From an uncultured Candidatus Actinomarina sp. (lineage in GTDB: Bacteria; Actinomycetota; Acidimicrobiia; Actinomarinales; Actinomarinaceae), in NCBI GenBank assembly GCA_902619825.1, contig CACNFT010000001.1:199529-263528 (forward strand): 64,000 nucleotides of DNA, written 5' to 3'. A model generated the notes under the pieces. That model did not search any database and had not been told where the DNA came from. It saw nothing but the letters and a program-made list of their open reading frames with translations. The position numbers were made by a program, and so were the translations under genes. This document shows, in pieces, positions 57,032 to 64,000 of this stretch (positions are counted from its first letter, which is position 1; each line of letters starts with the position of its first letter).

Positions 57032-58132
57032 CTAGAAACCTGCTTGCGCAATCAGCTCGACAGCTTTTTCCTGCCAAAGTGATAGCGCTGACCAGTTCAA
57101 ATTTGATGGAGAATTTAAACTGTCAATATCTGGGAGTAAAACGTTTGGTGTTACACCTGCAGCGAGAGGGAACTCATAAACAGAATTAGTAAAATGCTCT
57201 TGGGCACTTGTTGAGTGTAAAAACTCAATAAATGCTAAAGCAGCAGGTTTGTTTTGACATGTAGCCAAAATACCTGCACCCGCTGGCATAACCATTGCAC
57301 CACAACCACCATCTAAGTAAACATTTTTAACAGGACTATCTCCGTTTTCAGCAACTACCCTCAATGTGTAATAGTGATTAATCATTCCAATGTCTAATTC
57401 ACCAGCATCTGCTGCAGCAACTTGTGGAGAGTTCTTTGGATATTCTGTATATCCAAGTCCATTAATAGCGGTTAGCCAATCTAGAACTTTTTCTTCACCA
57501 TCAGATTCAATCATGCAAGCAATCATTGCAATGAATGATGAGTTTGTTGGCGCTAGTCCTAATCTATTTCTAAACTTTTCATCTGCAAGACCATAAATAT
57601 CACTTGGCATCTCTGCATCACTTACATCTCTAGTATCAATTACTAATGATCTTGATCTTCCTGATGTACCAACCCAAAAACTATTTTTATCAATAGCCCA
57701 AGTTGGAACATTGTCTAATATGTCAGCTGGTAATTTATCAAATAGGCCTGCTTTTGCAACAACACCAAGGCTTACCGGGTCTTGTGAAAAGAATACGTCA
57801 GCTGGGCTAATTGCTCCTTCAAGTTCTAATGTTCCGGCAAGGGCAGCACTCTTTGCATATCTAACTTCAACATCAACACCAAATTTAGATTCAAATTCTG
57901 CGATTAAATCAGAAACTAAACTTTCTTTTCTACCACTGTATACCACAAGCGTTCCACCAACTTCTGCCTCTGGTTCTGCTAGAGCTGCTTCTACAGCAGA
58001 GTCAATATTCTCTTGAGATACTTCGCCCGGTGGACCTGCTTCGCCAGGTGGGCCTTGTTCTCCATCTTGACCAGCACACCCTATAAATACCAACACAAGT
58101 AAAGAAAATAATACAACAGATTGTTTTTTCAT
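57032..58132 (-). CDS. fbpA: Fe(III)-binding lipoprotein of ABC transporter, with collagen-like linker
   Basis: 366 residues. Lipoprotein signal with lipobox LVFIGC (C19). Residues 21-38 are six Gly-X-Y triplets (GQD GEQ GPP GEA GPP GEV). The periplasmic-binding fold starts near 58 (GGTLVVYSGRKESLV) and contains the tandem iron-ligand tyrosines in NHYYTLRV, as in FbpA/FutA proteins. It captures Fe(III) for FbpBC. AAGGA Shine-Dalgarno. Promoter and operator upstream suggest iron control by the DtxR-family protein nearby. Confidence 0.93.
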   Translation of the reverse strand: MKKQSVVLFSLLVLVFIGCAGQDGEQGPPGEAGPPGEVSQENIDSAVEAALAEPEAEVGGTLVVYSGRKESLVSDLIAEFESKFGVDVEVRYAKSAALAGTLELEGAISPADVFFSQDPVSLGVVAKAGLFDKLPADILDNVPTWAIDKNSFWVGTSGRSRSLVIDTRDVSDAEMPSDIYGLADEKFRNRLGLAPTNSSFIAMIACMIESDGEEKVLDWLTAINGLGYTEYPKNSPQVAAADAGELDIGMINHYYTLRVVAENGDSPVKNVYLDGGCGAMVMPAGAGILATCQNKPAALAFIEFLHSTSAQEHFTNSVYEFPLAAGVTPNVLLPDIDSLNSPSNLNWSALSLWQEKAVELIAQAGF

Positions 58133-58152
58133 TTTTATCCTTCTTAAATATG

Positions 58153-58187
58153 TTGTTAATAGTAGTTAACAAAATTCGTTAAGTAAA
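58153..58187 (-). promoter_or_regulatory. fbpA promoter with overlapping palindromic operator
   Basis: Minus strand: -35 TTTACT (58187-58182), 17-bp spacer, -10 TACTAT (58164-58159). A 7-bp inverted repeat TTGTTAA-N6-TTAACAA (58153-58172) covers the -10. Its core TGTTAA-N6-TTAACA is identical in half-sites and spacing to the palindrome before the DtxR-family gene at 58.6 kb. Repression by that protein is inferred. Confidence 0.7.
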
Positions 58188-58301
58188 GTTAAAAATATAA
58201 ACTGTAATGACAAAAAAATTTTTAATATTTTTTTCTATAGATCAGATTTAAAAACTTTTAAGAATTTAACTTTAAAATATAAGACGTAAGAAATTTAAGA
58301 C

Positions 58302-58406
58302 TTAAGCTTTTGTGAACTGCTTAATTAATGCACGAGGGAATATTTTTCCACCGTTACGCACAACCCACATAAAGGCAACTAATAAATATGCAAAAGGACA
58401 TGCCAT
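58302..58406 (-). CDS. Possible 34-residue small membrane protein
   Basis: ATG at 58406, protein MACPFAYLLVAFMWVVRNGG then KIFPRALIKQFTKA: one hydrophobic segment and a basic tail. It lies in the 471-base stretch (58133-58603) between fbpA and the DtxR-family gene that has no larger gene. Divergent from the next small frame across 34 bases containing an AT-rich inverted repeat. Not recognised; a chance frame cannot be excluded. Confidence 0.4.
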   Translation of the reverse strand: MACPFAYLLVAFMWVVRNGGKIFPRALIKQFTKA

Positions 58407-58440
58407 ATTTTTATTTTACAGCAATGTTAAAATAAAAGAA

Positions 58441-58557
58441 ATGGATAATAACATAAAAGAAATTAACAATAATCCAAAAATTATAACAAAATTTGAACCT
58501 CTGCTTTGGATTGCATTTGTAGCATTAACTGCTGTAGTCGGTTGTCCAATTTTTTGA
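58441..58557 (+). CDS. Possible 38-residue small membrane protein
   Basis: ATG at 58441, protein starting MDNNIKEINNNPKI with a hydrophobic C-terminal half (LLWIAFVALTAVVGCPIF). An upstream in-frame ATG at 58312 exists, but that extension is low-complexity shadow of the opposite-strand frame. The stop lies just before the DtxR-gene promoter. Not recognised. Confidence 0.35.
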   Translation: MDNNIKEINNNPKIITKFEPLLWIAFVALTAVVGCPIF

Positions 58558-58600
58558 AATATTATTAAATAGCTAATATGTTAACACCTGTTAACATATT
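58554..58600 (+). promoter_or_regulatory. DtxR-family gene promoter with palindromic operator
   Basis: -35 TTGAAA (58554-58559), 17-bp spacer, -10 TATGTT (58577-58582). A perfect 11-bp inverted repeat AATATGTTAAC-ACCT-GTTAACATATT (58575-58600) covers the -10 and start point and ends 3 bases before the ATG. Probable autoregulation. The predicted mRNA leader is only about 14 bases and has no Shine-Dalgarno. Confidence 0.75.
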
Positions 58601-58603
58601 TAT

Positions 58604-59314
58604 ATGGGTAAACCTCAGAACATACTATCTCATGAACGAGAAGGTCAAGAGCTAATTGAAAACTTCCCAGTTTCATTTTTTTCTCATGCTGAAGCAATCT
58701 ATCATTTACAAGAAGTTGGTATAGATTTAAAAAAGACTAGGGTTGCTGACTGGCTGCAAACTAGTCGTGCAAATGTTTCTCAAGTCATTGGAAGAATGCA
58801 AAATAGTGGTTTGGTAGATTTTGGAGAAAATTTAAAGCTTACTGAAAGTGGAGATTGTCTTGCAAAGATTGTTATTAGACGACATCGAATTACTGAAAGA
58901 TTCTTATCAGAGGTTTTAAATCTTCCTTGGGCTGATGTTTATAAAGAAGCATCCAAATGGGAAAATGTGCTTAGTCCTCTTACTGAAAAAGCAATGCTAG
59001 AAATCTTGGGAAATCCAACTACAGGTCCCTTTGGGAATCCAATTCCTTACTCAAATTACAAGGAAAAAAAAATGTATCCAATCTTAGATGCTAAAGCAGA
59101 TAACAATTACTTTATTGAAAAGATTACAGAGGAATTAAAAAGAGATAATGAAACAATCTCTTTTTTACAAAACCACGATATGACACCAGGGAAAAAAATA
59201 AAGGTTGCAGATTCTGGAGATTATTCAATAACGATAAGTACTGACGACAAAAAATATTTTGGAATAGACAAATTTCTAGCAAAAAGAGTCTTTGTAAGCT
59301 CTACCAATTTATGA
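58604..59314 (+). CDS. DtxR-family metal-dependent transcriptional regulator (altered metal ligands)
   Basis: 236 residues. Winged helix at about 25-85 (TRVADWLQTSRANVSQVIGRM), dimerisation/metal domain with RRHRITERFLSEVLNLPW and the family end block NPTTGPFGNPIP, then an SH3-like FeoA domain (about 165-236). Compared with DtxR, H79 and E83 are kept (H94, E98) and E105 is kept (E120), but H98, C102 and H106 correspond to Y113, S117 and N121. It probably controls its own gene and fbpA. Confidence 0.9.
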   Translation: MGKPQNILSHEREGQELIENFPVSFFSHAEAIYHLQEVGIDLKKTRVADWLQTSRANVSQVIGRMQNSGLVDFGENLKLTESGDCLAKIVIRRHRITERFLSEVLNLPWADVYKEASKWENVLSPLTEKAMLEILGNPTTGPFGNPIPYSNYKEKKMYPILDAKADNNYFIEKITEELKRDNETISFLQNHDMTPGKKIKVADSGDYSITISTDDKKYFGIDKFLAKRVFVSSTNL

Positions 59315-59342
59315 TTAATTTAAATATGTTCAATAATTAAGT

Positions 59343-59822
59343 ATGGAAGTTTTTTTACAACAATTACCAAGAAATCTATTTCTCTATATAGGTGCTGGTA
59401 TTTTTGCATTAATTATTACCTATAGGTTCTTTCCAAAAGTATTCTTGAAAATTCACAAACCTTTCTTTTTCACTTTAGGAATTTTGTCTTTATCTCTAGG
59501 ATATGTAGGGATTTTAATACCTGGCCTTCCAACAACTGTATTTATTCTTATTGCAGCATGGGCATTTTCAAAATGTTCTGATAGATTTACTGCTTGGCTT
59601 GAAAATCACAGACTTTTTGGACCAATGATATTAAATTGGAAGACTTATAGAGGATTGTCAAGAAGAGCTAAAAAACTTGCTATTTTGATGATAATTCCTA
59701 CTTTTGTCTTAACTATATTTTTAGTATTTTCATTAGTTGGGGACTTAATATTTGGATCTTTTGGAATTGCTCTTTGTGTATGGTTGGCAACGAGACCTGA
59801 ACCCCCACTAGAACAAAATTAA
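59343..59822 (+). CDS. DUF454 (YbaN-like) membrane protein
   Basis: 159 residues, about four membrane segments. SLGYVGILIPGLPTTVFILIAAWAFSKCSDRFTAWLENHRLFGPMILNW is the DUF454 signature. Function unknown. It follows the regulator gene by 28 bases, so could be read from the same transcript; converges on tdk. Confidence 0.85.
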   Translation: MEVFLQQLPRNLFLYIGAGIFALIITYRFFPKVFLKIHKPFFFTLGILSLSLGYVGILIPGLPTTVFILIAAWAFSKCSDRFTAWLENHRLFGPMILNWKTYRGLSRRAKKLAILMIIPTFVLTIFLVFSLVGDLIFGSFGIALCVWLATRPEPPLEQN

Positions 59823-59823
59823 A

Positions 59824-60426
59824 CTAATTAGCTTCTGGAATTTGATAATCTATTGGTGAAACTTTATCTAGTTCAAAAACATCTCTTGCCTGTGCCTCAT
59901 AATTCAAACCAATAGAAATTTGATCACCTTCAGTTACTCTATTTCCATTTTCATCAAGACGAGCGTTAAAAGTTGCTTTCTTTCCTGATTTACATATAGT
60001 TTTGAGTTCGATTAACTCATCGGCCCACCCAAGAAGATAGATACTACCGGGAAATGGCTCTCCCCTAAAGTCAGTTCTTAAACCATAGCAAAGAACGGGT
60101 ATTTTCAATTTATCAACTACAAGAGACAACTGTAATACTTGTTTAGGTGTTAAAAACTGGGCTTCATCAACTAAAATGCATGAAACTTTTTCTCTCTGAT
60201 GTTCATGTGCTGTCCAGACATATAAATCGTCTTCTCCCTCGAATCTCTCTACATCTCTTTCTAAACCAATTCTTGATGTAACTTTGCCTTCTCCAAATCG
60301 ATCATCTAATTTAGGTGTAAAAATTAATGTTTTCATATTTCTTTCTTCGTAGTTATGAGCCGATTGAAGAAGGTTTGTACTTTTTCCAGCATTCATTGCT
60401 GCGTAATAAAAATAAAGTTTTGCCAT
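59824..60426 (-). CDS. tdk: Thymidine kinase (type II, TK1-like), zinc site degenerate
   Basis: 200 residues. P-loop MNAGKST, catalytic DEAQF (Glu 88 region), [14 protein letters not shown], and the lasso YEAQAR. It phosphorylates thymidine to dTMP. The structural zinc site usually has four Cys/His; here C145 remains but its partner is S147, and the C-terminal ligands are A180 and V183. AAAAGG Shine-Dalgarno. No sign of other damage. Confidence 0.95.
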   Translation of the reverse strand: MAKLYFYYAAMNAGKSTNLLQSAHNYEERNMKTLIFTPKLDDRFGEGKVTSRIGLERDVERFEGEDDLYVWTAHEHQREKVSCILVDEAQFLTPKQVLQLSLVVDKLKIPVLCYGLRTDFRGEPFPGSIYLLGWADELIELKTICKSGKKATFNARLDENGNRVTEGDQISIGLNYEAQARDVFELDKVSPIDYQIPEAN

Positions 60427-60478
60427 ATTTTTATATTACCTTTTTATTTTTATCTTTATCCTTTTGTAAGATATAAAT

Positions 60479-60859
60479 ATGGAAAATATTTTAAAATTTT
60501 CTCACATGCTTGGACTCTCAATATGGTTGGGGTCAATGGTAATGTGGGCAATGTTTGCGCCAAAATTATACAAAATTGATCCAACAAAAAATACAACTAA
60601 TACCTTAAGAAAAACATTTAGCACTCTTTCTTGGAGCTCTTATTCTTTATCTTTATTAAGTGGTGTAGGAATTTTTCTAATCATTGACAATGATATGTCA
60701 ACGTGGGGAACTGAACTATTAGTTCTTATTTTTGCAGGAATTGTTATAGGGCTACATAGCTTTGCTTCAAAATTAAGTTCTGCATTAAGAGGTATGTTGA
60801 ATGGGGTAATGTTATTAAGTGCTTTAGTAGTTATTTATTTGGCAACAATTAATATCTAA
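60479..60859 (+). CDS. Small four-helix membrane protein
   Basis: 126 residues with about four membrane segments. The N-terminal KFSHMLGLSIWLGSMVMWAMFAPKLY resembles the H-x-L-x-x-x-x-W-x-G start of CopD/heme-type membrane proteins, but no other ligand motif is clear. Function unknown. Divergent from tdk, converges on the lipoprotein. Confidence 0.6.
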   Translation: MENILKFSHMLGLSIWLGSMVMWAMFAPKLYKIDPTKNTTNTLRKTFSTLSWSSYSLSLLSGVGIFLIIDNDMSTWGTELLVLIFAGIVIGLHSFASKLSSALRGMLNGVMLLSALVVIYLATINI

Positions 60860-61398
60860 TAAGATTGAATTAGTTCTAATTCTTTCTCAGTGATAATCCC
60901 TTCACCTTGGATCAAAATATTGCTGGTTCCCTCTTTTATTAAAAACCAATAAATTGTTTCTTCATTTGGTATATCAAGATCTTCCTTAAATTCTTCTTTA
61001 TTTAAATAAGCAGTTATAGTGCGATTTCTAATTCTATCGTCTCTAATACCAGCTCTCATTACACCATCTAAATATATTTCGTTTAACTTATTTGTTTTTC
61101 TAATTGTTGGAACTTCAATAATATTGTGAGTTAAATCCATTTCATTATTTTCAAGAAAATTAATTGATTCATCAACTAGGCCTTGATGCCATTGTTGAAA
61201 GGCAACAATGATTATTAGATCTTTATCCACAAAATCGTCTGGAACAACTTTTTTTTCTTTATTTAAATTGTTTCCTTCAATTGAAGGAAATTCATTAATT
61301 TCTCCACTCATATACATATTCTCGCTTGATTGGCAGCTTATTGTAAGAAGAAATACTATTAAAAAAACTAATTTAGGCCGGACCAAGAACTGCCTCAA
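60856..61398 (-). CDS. Hypothetical lipoprotein
   Basis: 180 residues from a TTG at 61398; a TTG four codons later gives a tighter signal peptide (MVRPKLVFLIVFLLTISC). Lipobox LLTISC. The mature part is acidic, with FIVAFQQWHQGLV-like central segment (VAFQQWHQG) and no recognisable domain. It overlaps the end of the SRPBCC gene by 26 bases in another frame. Confidence 0.65.
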   Translation of the reverse strand: MRQFLVRPKLVFLIVFLLTISCQSSENMYMSGEINEFPSIEGNNLNKEKKVVPDDFVDKDLIIIVAFQQWHQGLVDESINFLENNEMDLTHNIIEVPTIRKTNKLNEIYLDGVMRAGIRDDRIRNRTITAYLNKEEFKEDLDIPNEETIYWFLIKEGTSNILIQGEGIITEKELELIQSY

Positions 61399-61807
61399 GG
61401 TTTTTGATTTGTGTATTCATTAATTTTGTCCATATAGGACCAAAAAATAATCCAACTATTATAAAAATCCCTTTATATTTAACGTTCACAGTATAAGTAA
61501 GTTCAGTACCTCTTGAGTTTGCTGATAAAAATATTGTATCGATTAGCGTAAAGTTTTTAGTATCTGCTTTTAATGAGGCTCTCAATGGTGCGCCCCATTC
61601 AATTACCTCGTAATCGATAATCATTTCTCTATCATTAAAAAAAGATGTTTTTGCTTTGAATATTGATCCTTCTCTAATTGGCTCATTAGTAATTAGCTGA
61701 GCTGTACTAGCTGTATCCCATTGATCAAGATTTCTAAAATCAGCAACAAAATTGAAAGCAGACTCAATATCTCCTTTTACAGTAATTGTTCTTGAATAAA
61801 TCGGCAT
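61373..61807 (-). CDS. SRPBCC (START-like) ligand-binding protein
   Basis: 144 residues. IESAFNFVADFRNLDQWDTAS at the N-terminus and the long C-terminal helix around IWTKLMNTQIKNLEAVLGP are the SRPBCC fold; the alternating strands between fit. It probably binds a hydrophobic ligand. It sits 40 bases after the ABC-2 permease. Confidence 0.8.
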   Translation of the reverse strand: MPIYSRTITVKGDIESAFNFVADFRNLDQWDTASTAQLITNEPIREGSIFKAKTSFFNDREMIIDYEVIEWGAPLRASLKADTKNFTLIDTIFLSANSRGTELTYTVNVKYKGIFIIVGLFFGPIWTKLMNTQIKNLEAVLGPA

Positions 61808-61847
61808 ATTTTTATTTTAAGCTATTGAAAGTTTAGTATGTAAAAAT

Positions 61848-62672
61848 TTATCGAAGATTTAACGACCTATTTCTAAAACCAATAAATCCAATTGCCAAAA
61901 ATATTAAAGTTTTTCCAACTACAAGAAATATATCTTCACCAACTAAACCATCTTGATAAGGATTTCCGTATGCTCCAAACGATGAGAGATTATCATCGAA
62001 CCATTGAAAGAAATCATTTGTCCCAGCTAATGAGTTTGTTAAATATTCAAATGCCATTAAGCCACCTCCAAAAGCCCATGCCATTGAGGACCTTCCTGTG
62101 AAAGTTCCAAGAGCAAATCCTAATGCTCCAAAACTAACACCAGCTAATGCAGCTTGTAGCGTTGCTTTCATTAGAGGTCCATAATCAAGTGTCTGGCTAA
62201 GTTCCATGGTTGCTATTGGAATAAACATAATGTTTGTCCATGCAAAAGTAACAAATAAACCAAAGAGGACTGTAAGAATGGCTTGTGACAAATAAACAGT
62301 TGATCTTGTCATTGGTAATGCTGCAACAAATTCAAACGTTCCATCTTCTTCAGCTTTTGAACCTAGTTTATTTAAAAGTATGATCGTAGCTGTACCAATT
62401 AAAAGCGGTACGAATGGAACTAGGAAATAAGTTGTTACCATTCCCTCTAGCGTAAAAACATTATCCCAATCTTGTATTCCGAGCAAATTCATAACTGTAT
62501 CATTCTCAGACATGCCTCTAAATGCTTCTCTTTGTGTATCTATAAGGAGGCTCTCTACGCTTGAATTTGCAAAAGCCAATGGAAGTATCAATAGATAAAC
62601 TCCTCCTGATATTGCCCAATTTAAGATGAATTTTCTTGGTACAGTGATCATATATTTAAGATAATTAAGCAT
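61848..62672 (-). CDS. ABC-2 type transporter permease
   Basis: 274 residues from the ATG at 62672 (MLNYLKYMITVPRKFI), overlapping the ATPase stop by 8 bases; an earlier in-frame start at 62708 would lie inside the ATPase. About six membrane segments. FEFVAALPMTRSTVYLSQAI is the family loop. Exporter with the ATPase upstream; substrate unknown. Confidence 0.85.
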   Translation of the reverse strand: MLNYLKYMITVPRKFILNWAISGGVYLLILPLAFANSSVESLLIDTQREAFRGMSENDTVMNLLGIQDWDNVFTLEGMVTTYFLVPFVPLLIGTATIILLNKLGSKAEEDGTFEFVAALPMTRSTVYLSQAILTVLFGLFVTFAWTNIMFIPIATMELSQTLDYGPLMKATLQAALAGVSFGALGFALGTFTGRSSMAWAFGGGLMAFEYLTNSLAGTNDFFQWFDDNLSSFGAYGNPYQDGLVGEDIFLVVGKTLIFLAIGFIGFRNRSLNLR

Positions 62673-63384
62673 TTGATTCCTTTCTGTCATAAAACGAAAA
62701 GAAAGCATCTTCTAAATCTTTTCCATCTTCTTGTGCCTTATTTAAAAATGTTTCATAAGTTTCATCATAAACTTTGGCTCCATCTCTCAAAACAGCCATT
62801 GACTTAGCAACTTTTTCAACTTCAGAGATTATATGAGATGACAAAAGTATGGAAGCGCCATTATCAGAAAATTCTTCAATTATTTCAAAAAATGACCTTT
62901 GGTGAAAAGGGTCTAAACCAGAAGTTGGCTCATCCAAAATTAAAGCCTTCGGTTTATGCTGAACAGCTAGGATTATGGCAACTTTTTGTCTGTTTCCTTT
63001 AGATAATTCTTTTAAAGATTGATCTACTTCAAGTTCGAACTTCTCTGCTAATTCCATTGCATATTCAGTAGTTTGACCTCTCATGTCAGCACCAAGTTTA
63101 AACAATGATTTAGGACTAAGATTTTGTGGAAGTTGTGGATCTCCAGGTAAATATCCAATTATTTTTTTTGCTTTAACAGGATTTTCGATTGTGTTAATAT
63201 CCTCTACTGAAAGTGAGCCTTCTGAGGGTTTCAAAAAGCCCATTAAACTTCTCATCGTTGTTGATTTTCCTGCACCGTTAGGACCAAGTAAGCCTTTTAC
63301 TTCACCATTATCAACAGAAATACTGATGTCTGAAACACCTTTACCATTTTTGTATTTCATTGTTAGGTTTTTAATTTCAATCAT
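62665..63384 (-). CDS. ABC transporter ATP-binding protein (exporter)
   Basis: 239 residues. Walker A GPNGAGKST (34-42), signature LSKGNRQKVAI, Walker B ALILDEPTSGLDP and H-loop LLSSHIISEVE. The LSKGN form and size match the CcmA/NatA-like group paired with ABC-2 permeases. It follows the 46-residue frame by 18 bases. Confidence 0.93.
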   Translation of the reverse strand: MIEIKNLTMKYKNGKGVSDISISVDNGEVKGLLGPNGAGKSTTMRSLMGFLKPSEGSLSVEDINTIENPVKAKKIIGYLPGDPQLPQNLSPKSLFKLGADMRGQTTEYAMELAEKFELEVDQSLKELSKGNRQKVAIILAVQHKPKALILDEPTSGLDPFHQRSFFEIIEEFSDNGASILLSSHIISEVEKVAKSMAVLRDGAKVYDETYETFLNKAQEDGKDLEDAFFSFYDRKESNA

Positions 63385-63402
63385 AATTTTATTATATAGG
63401 TA

Positions 63403-63543
63403 TTAGTCATTTTCGACATTATCGGAATTTTGTTTTTTTCTTAGCCATGTAAGTAAAAGAGCTGGAATTAAAAACATAAGCATCTCATCCCATCCGCCTT
63501 GATGATGAAAAACTGGTGGACTATTTGTAAAAATTAGGTTCAT
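63403..63543 (-). CDS. Hypothetical 46-residue protein coupled to the NuoN-like gene
   Basis: ATG at 63543 overlaps the TGA of the NuoN-like gene (ATGA). The protein runs MNLIFTNSPPVFHHQGGWDE, then one hydrophobic segment (MLMFLIPALLLTWL), then a charged tail RKKQNSDNVEND. The HHQGGWDE block at the membrane entry is distinctive. Not recognised. Tight coupling and membrane character suggest a small partner of the upstream subunit. Confidence 0.65.
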   Translation of the reverse strand: MNLIFTNSPPVFHHQGGWDEMLMFLIPALLLTWLRKKQNSDNVEND

Positions 63544-64000
63544 AGGTAACTCTGTACTACCCATCTTGAAATATTAATCAAAGAGCTAGGAACAAGGCCA
63601 AAAAATATTGTCATTGTTGCTAAAGAACTAATTAATAAATATTCTGATCTTTTTATTTTGAAATTCTCAACTGGTGTCTCTGTTTTTTCAATTGTTGCAA
63701 TCCAAATTGGTTTCAAATAGAAATAAAATCCAGCAACCGTTGACAGAAGAAGAATTGAAACTAAGAGATATTTTTGATAGGCCCATAAGTTAGTTAATAA
63801 AATAAATTTTGAGACAAATCCGCTCGTAAGTGGAATACCAGCCAAACCAAGCATAAAAGTACAAAATGTAACTGCGAGGAATTTATTGTTAATTATTAAT
63901 CCCTGAATGTCTTGAATGTTGAAATTAGATGACATTTTTCCATTGATAATTGAAAAGATTACAAAAATTCCAATTAACTGGATGATATAAGCAAAAAGAT
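63540..64000 (-). CDS. Second NuoN/antiporter-like subunit, C-terminal part (cut by window edge)
   Basis: 152 residues, open to the right edge. A first helix LFAYIIQLIGIFVIFSII, then FCTFMLGLAGIPLTSGFVSKFILL, the counterpart of SLAGIPPLGGWFAKF in NuoN, and two more hydrophobic segments. It differs clearly from the nuoN at 42-43.6 kb. It could be a second NuoN or an Mrp/Hyc-type antiporter subunit; the missing N-terminal part and upstream genes would decide. Confidence 0.8.
   Translation of the reverse strand, partial: LFAYIIQLIGIFVIFSIINGKMSSNFNIQDIQGLIINNKFLAVTFCTFMLGLAGIPLTSGFVSKFILLTNLWAYQKYLLVSILLLSTVAGFYFYLKPIWIATIEKTETPVENFKIKRSEYLLISSLATMTIFFGLVPSSLINISRWVVQSYL

Overview
The window is AT-rich, gene-dense DNA from a bacterium with a streamlined genome. 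Most neighbouring genes abut or overlap by 1-14 bases, often as ATGA stop/start junctions. Gene order (tRNA-Tyr/Thr/Met-rpmG, tRNA-Trp-secE-nusG-rplKA-rplJL-rpoBC-rpsLG-fusA-tuf-S10/spc/alpha cluster-truA-rplM-rpsI-glmM-glmS-alr-tsaE) is the actinobacterial arrangement. Together with the low GC, the very compact layout and a heliorhodopsin, this suggests a small marine low-GC actinobacterium of the Candidatus Actinomarina/Actinomarinales kind. The taxonomy is an inference; no rRNA gene is present to test it.

Region 1 (1-6.7 kb, minus strand): partial tsaE, alr, glmS, glmM, rpsI, rplM, truA and a Yip1-like membrane protein. Upstream of glmS lies an RNA with the conserved core and pairing pattern of the glmS ribozyme, the self-cleaving glucosamine-6-phosphate sensor. 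Region 2 (6.7-36.4 kb, minus): an almost uninterrupted transcription/translation super-cluster from rplQ back to secE. Visible control sites are a perfect terminator hairpin between tuf and rpsJ, an L10-type leader before rplJL, and promoters with a recurring TATACT -10 before rplM, rpsL, rpoB and rplJ. Region 3 (36.3-37.9 kb, minus): tRNA-Trp, an ECF sigma/zinc anti-sigma pair, rpmG and tRNA-Met, -Thr and -Tyr.

Region 4 (37.9-54.3 kb): a DUF2157-like membrane protein, a PfkB kinase, a rhodanese, HtpX, a MidA/NDUFAF7-like methyltransferase and an 11-gene nuoABCDHIJKLMN cluster without nuoEFG. A phosphodiesterase-family protein and a heliorhodopsin follow. Region 5 (54.3-59.3 kb): an Fbp-type Fe(III) ABC transporter (fbpA lipoprotein with a collagen-like linker, fbpB, fbpC) and a DtxR-family regulator. 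The same palindrome, TGTTAA-N6-TTAACA, overlaps the predicted -10 boxes of both fbpA and the regulator gene. Region 6 (59.3-64 kb): DUF454 protein, thymidine kinase, small membrane and lipoproteins, an SRPBCC protein, an ABC-2 exporter, a 46-residue unannotated ORF and the C-terminal part of a second NuoN-like subunit cut by the window edge.

Two threads link the regions. The first is loss of zinc ligands: S4, S14, L33 and L36 are cysteine-poor forms, RpoC has lost three of four ligands of its second zinc site, and thymidine kinase has lost most of its zinc site. The second is iron and respiration: complex I, Fe(III) uptake and a DtxR-type regulator with altered metal ligands. No CRISPR array, insertion sequence, integrase or phage gene was seen.
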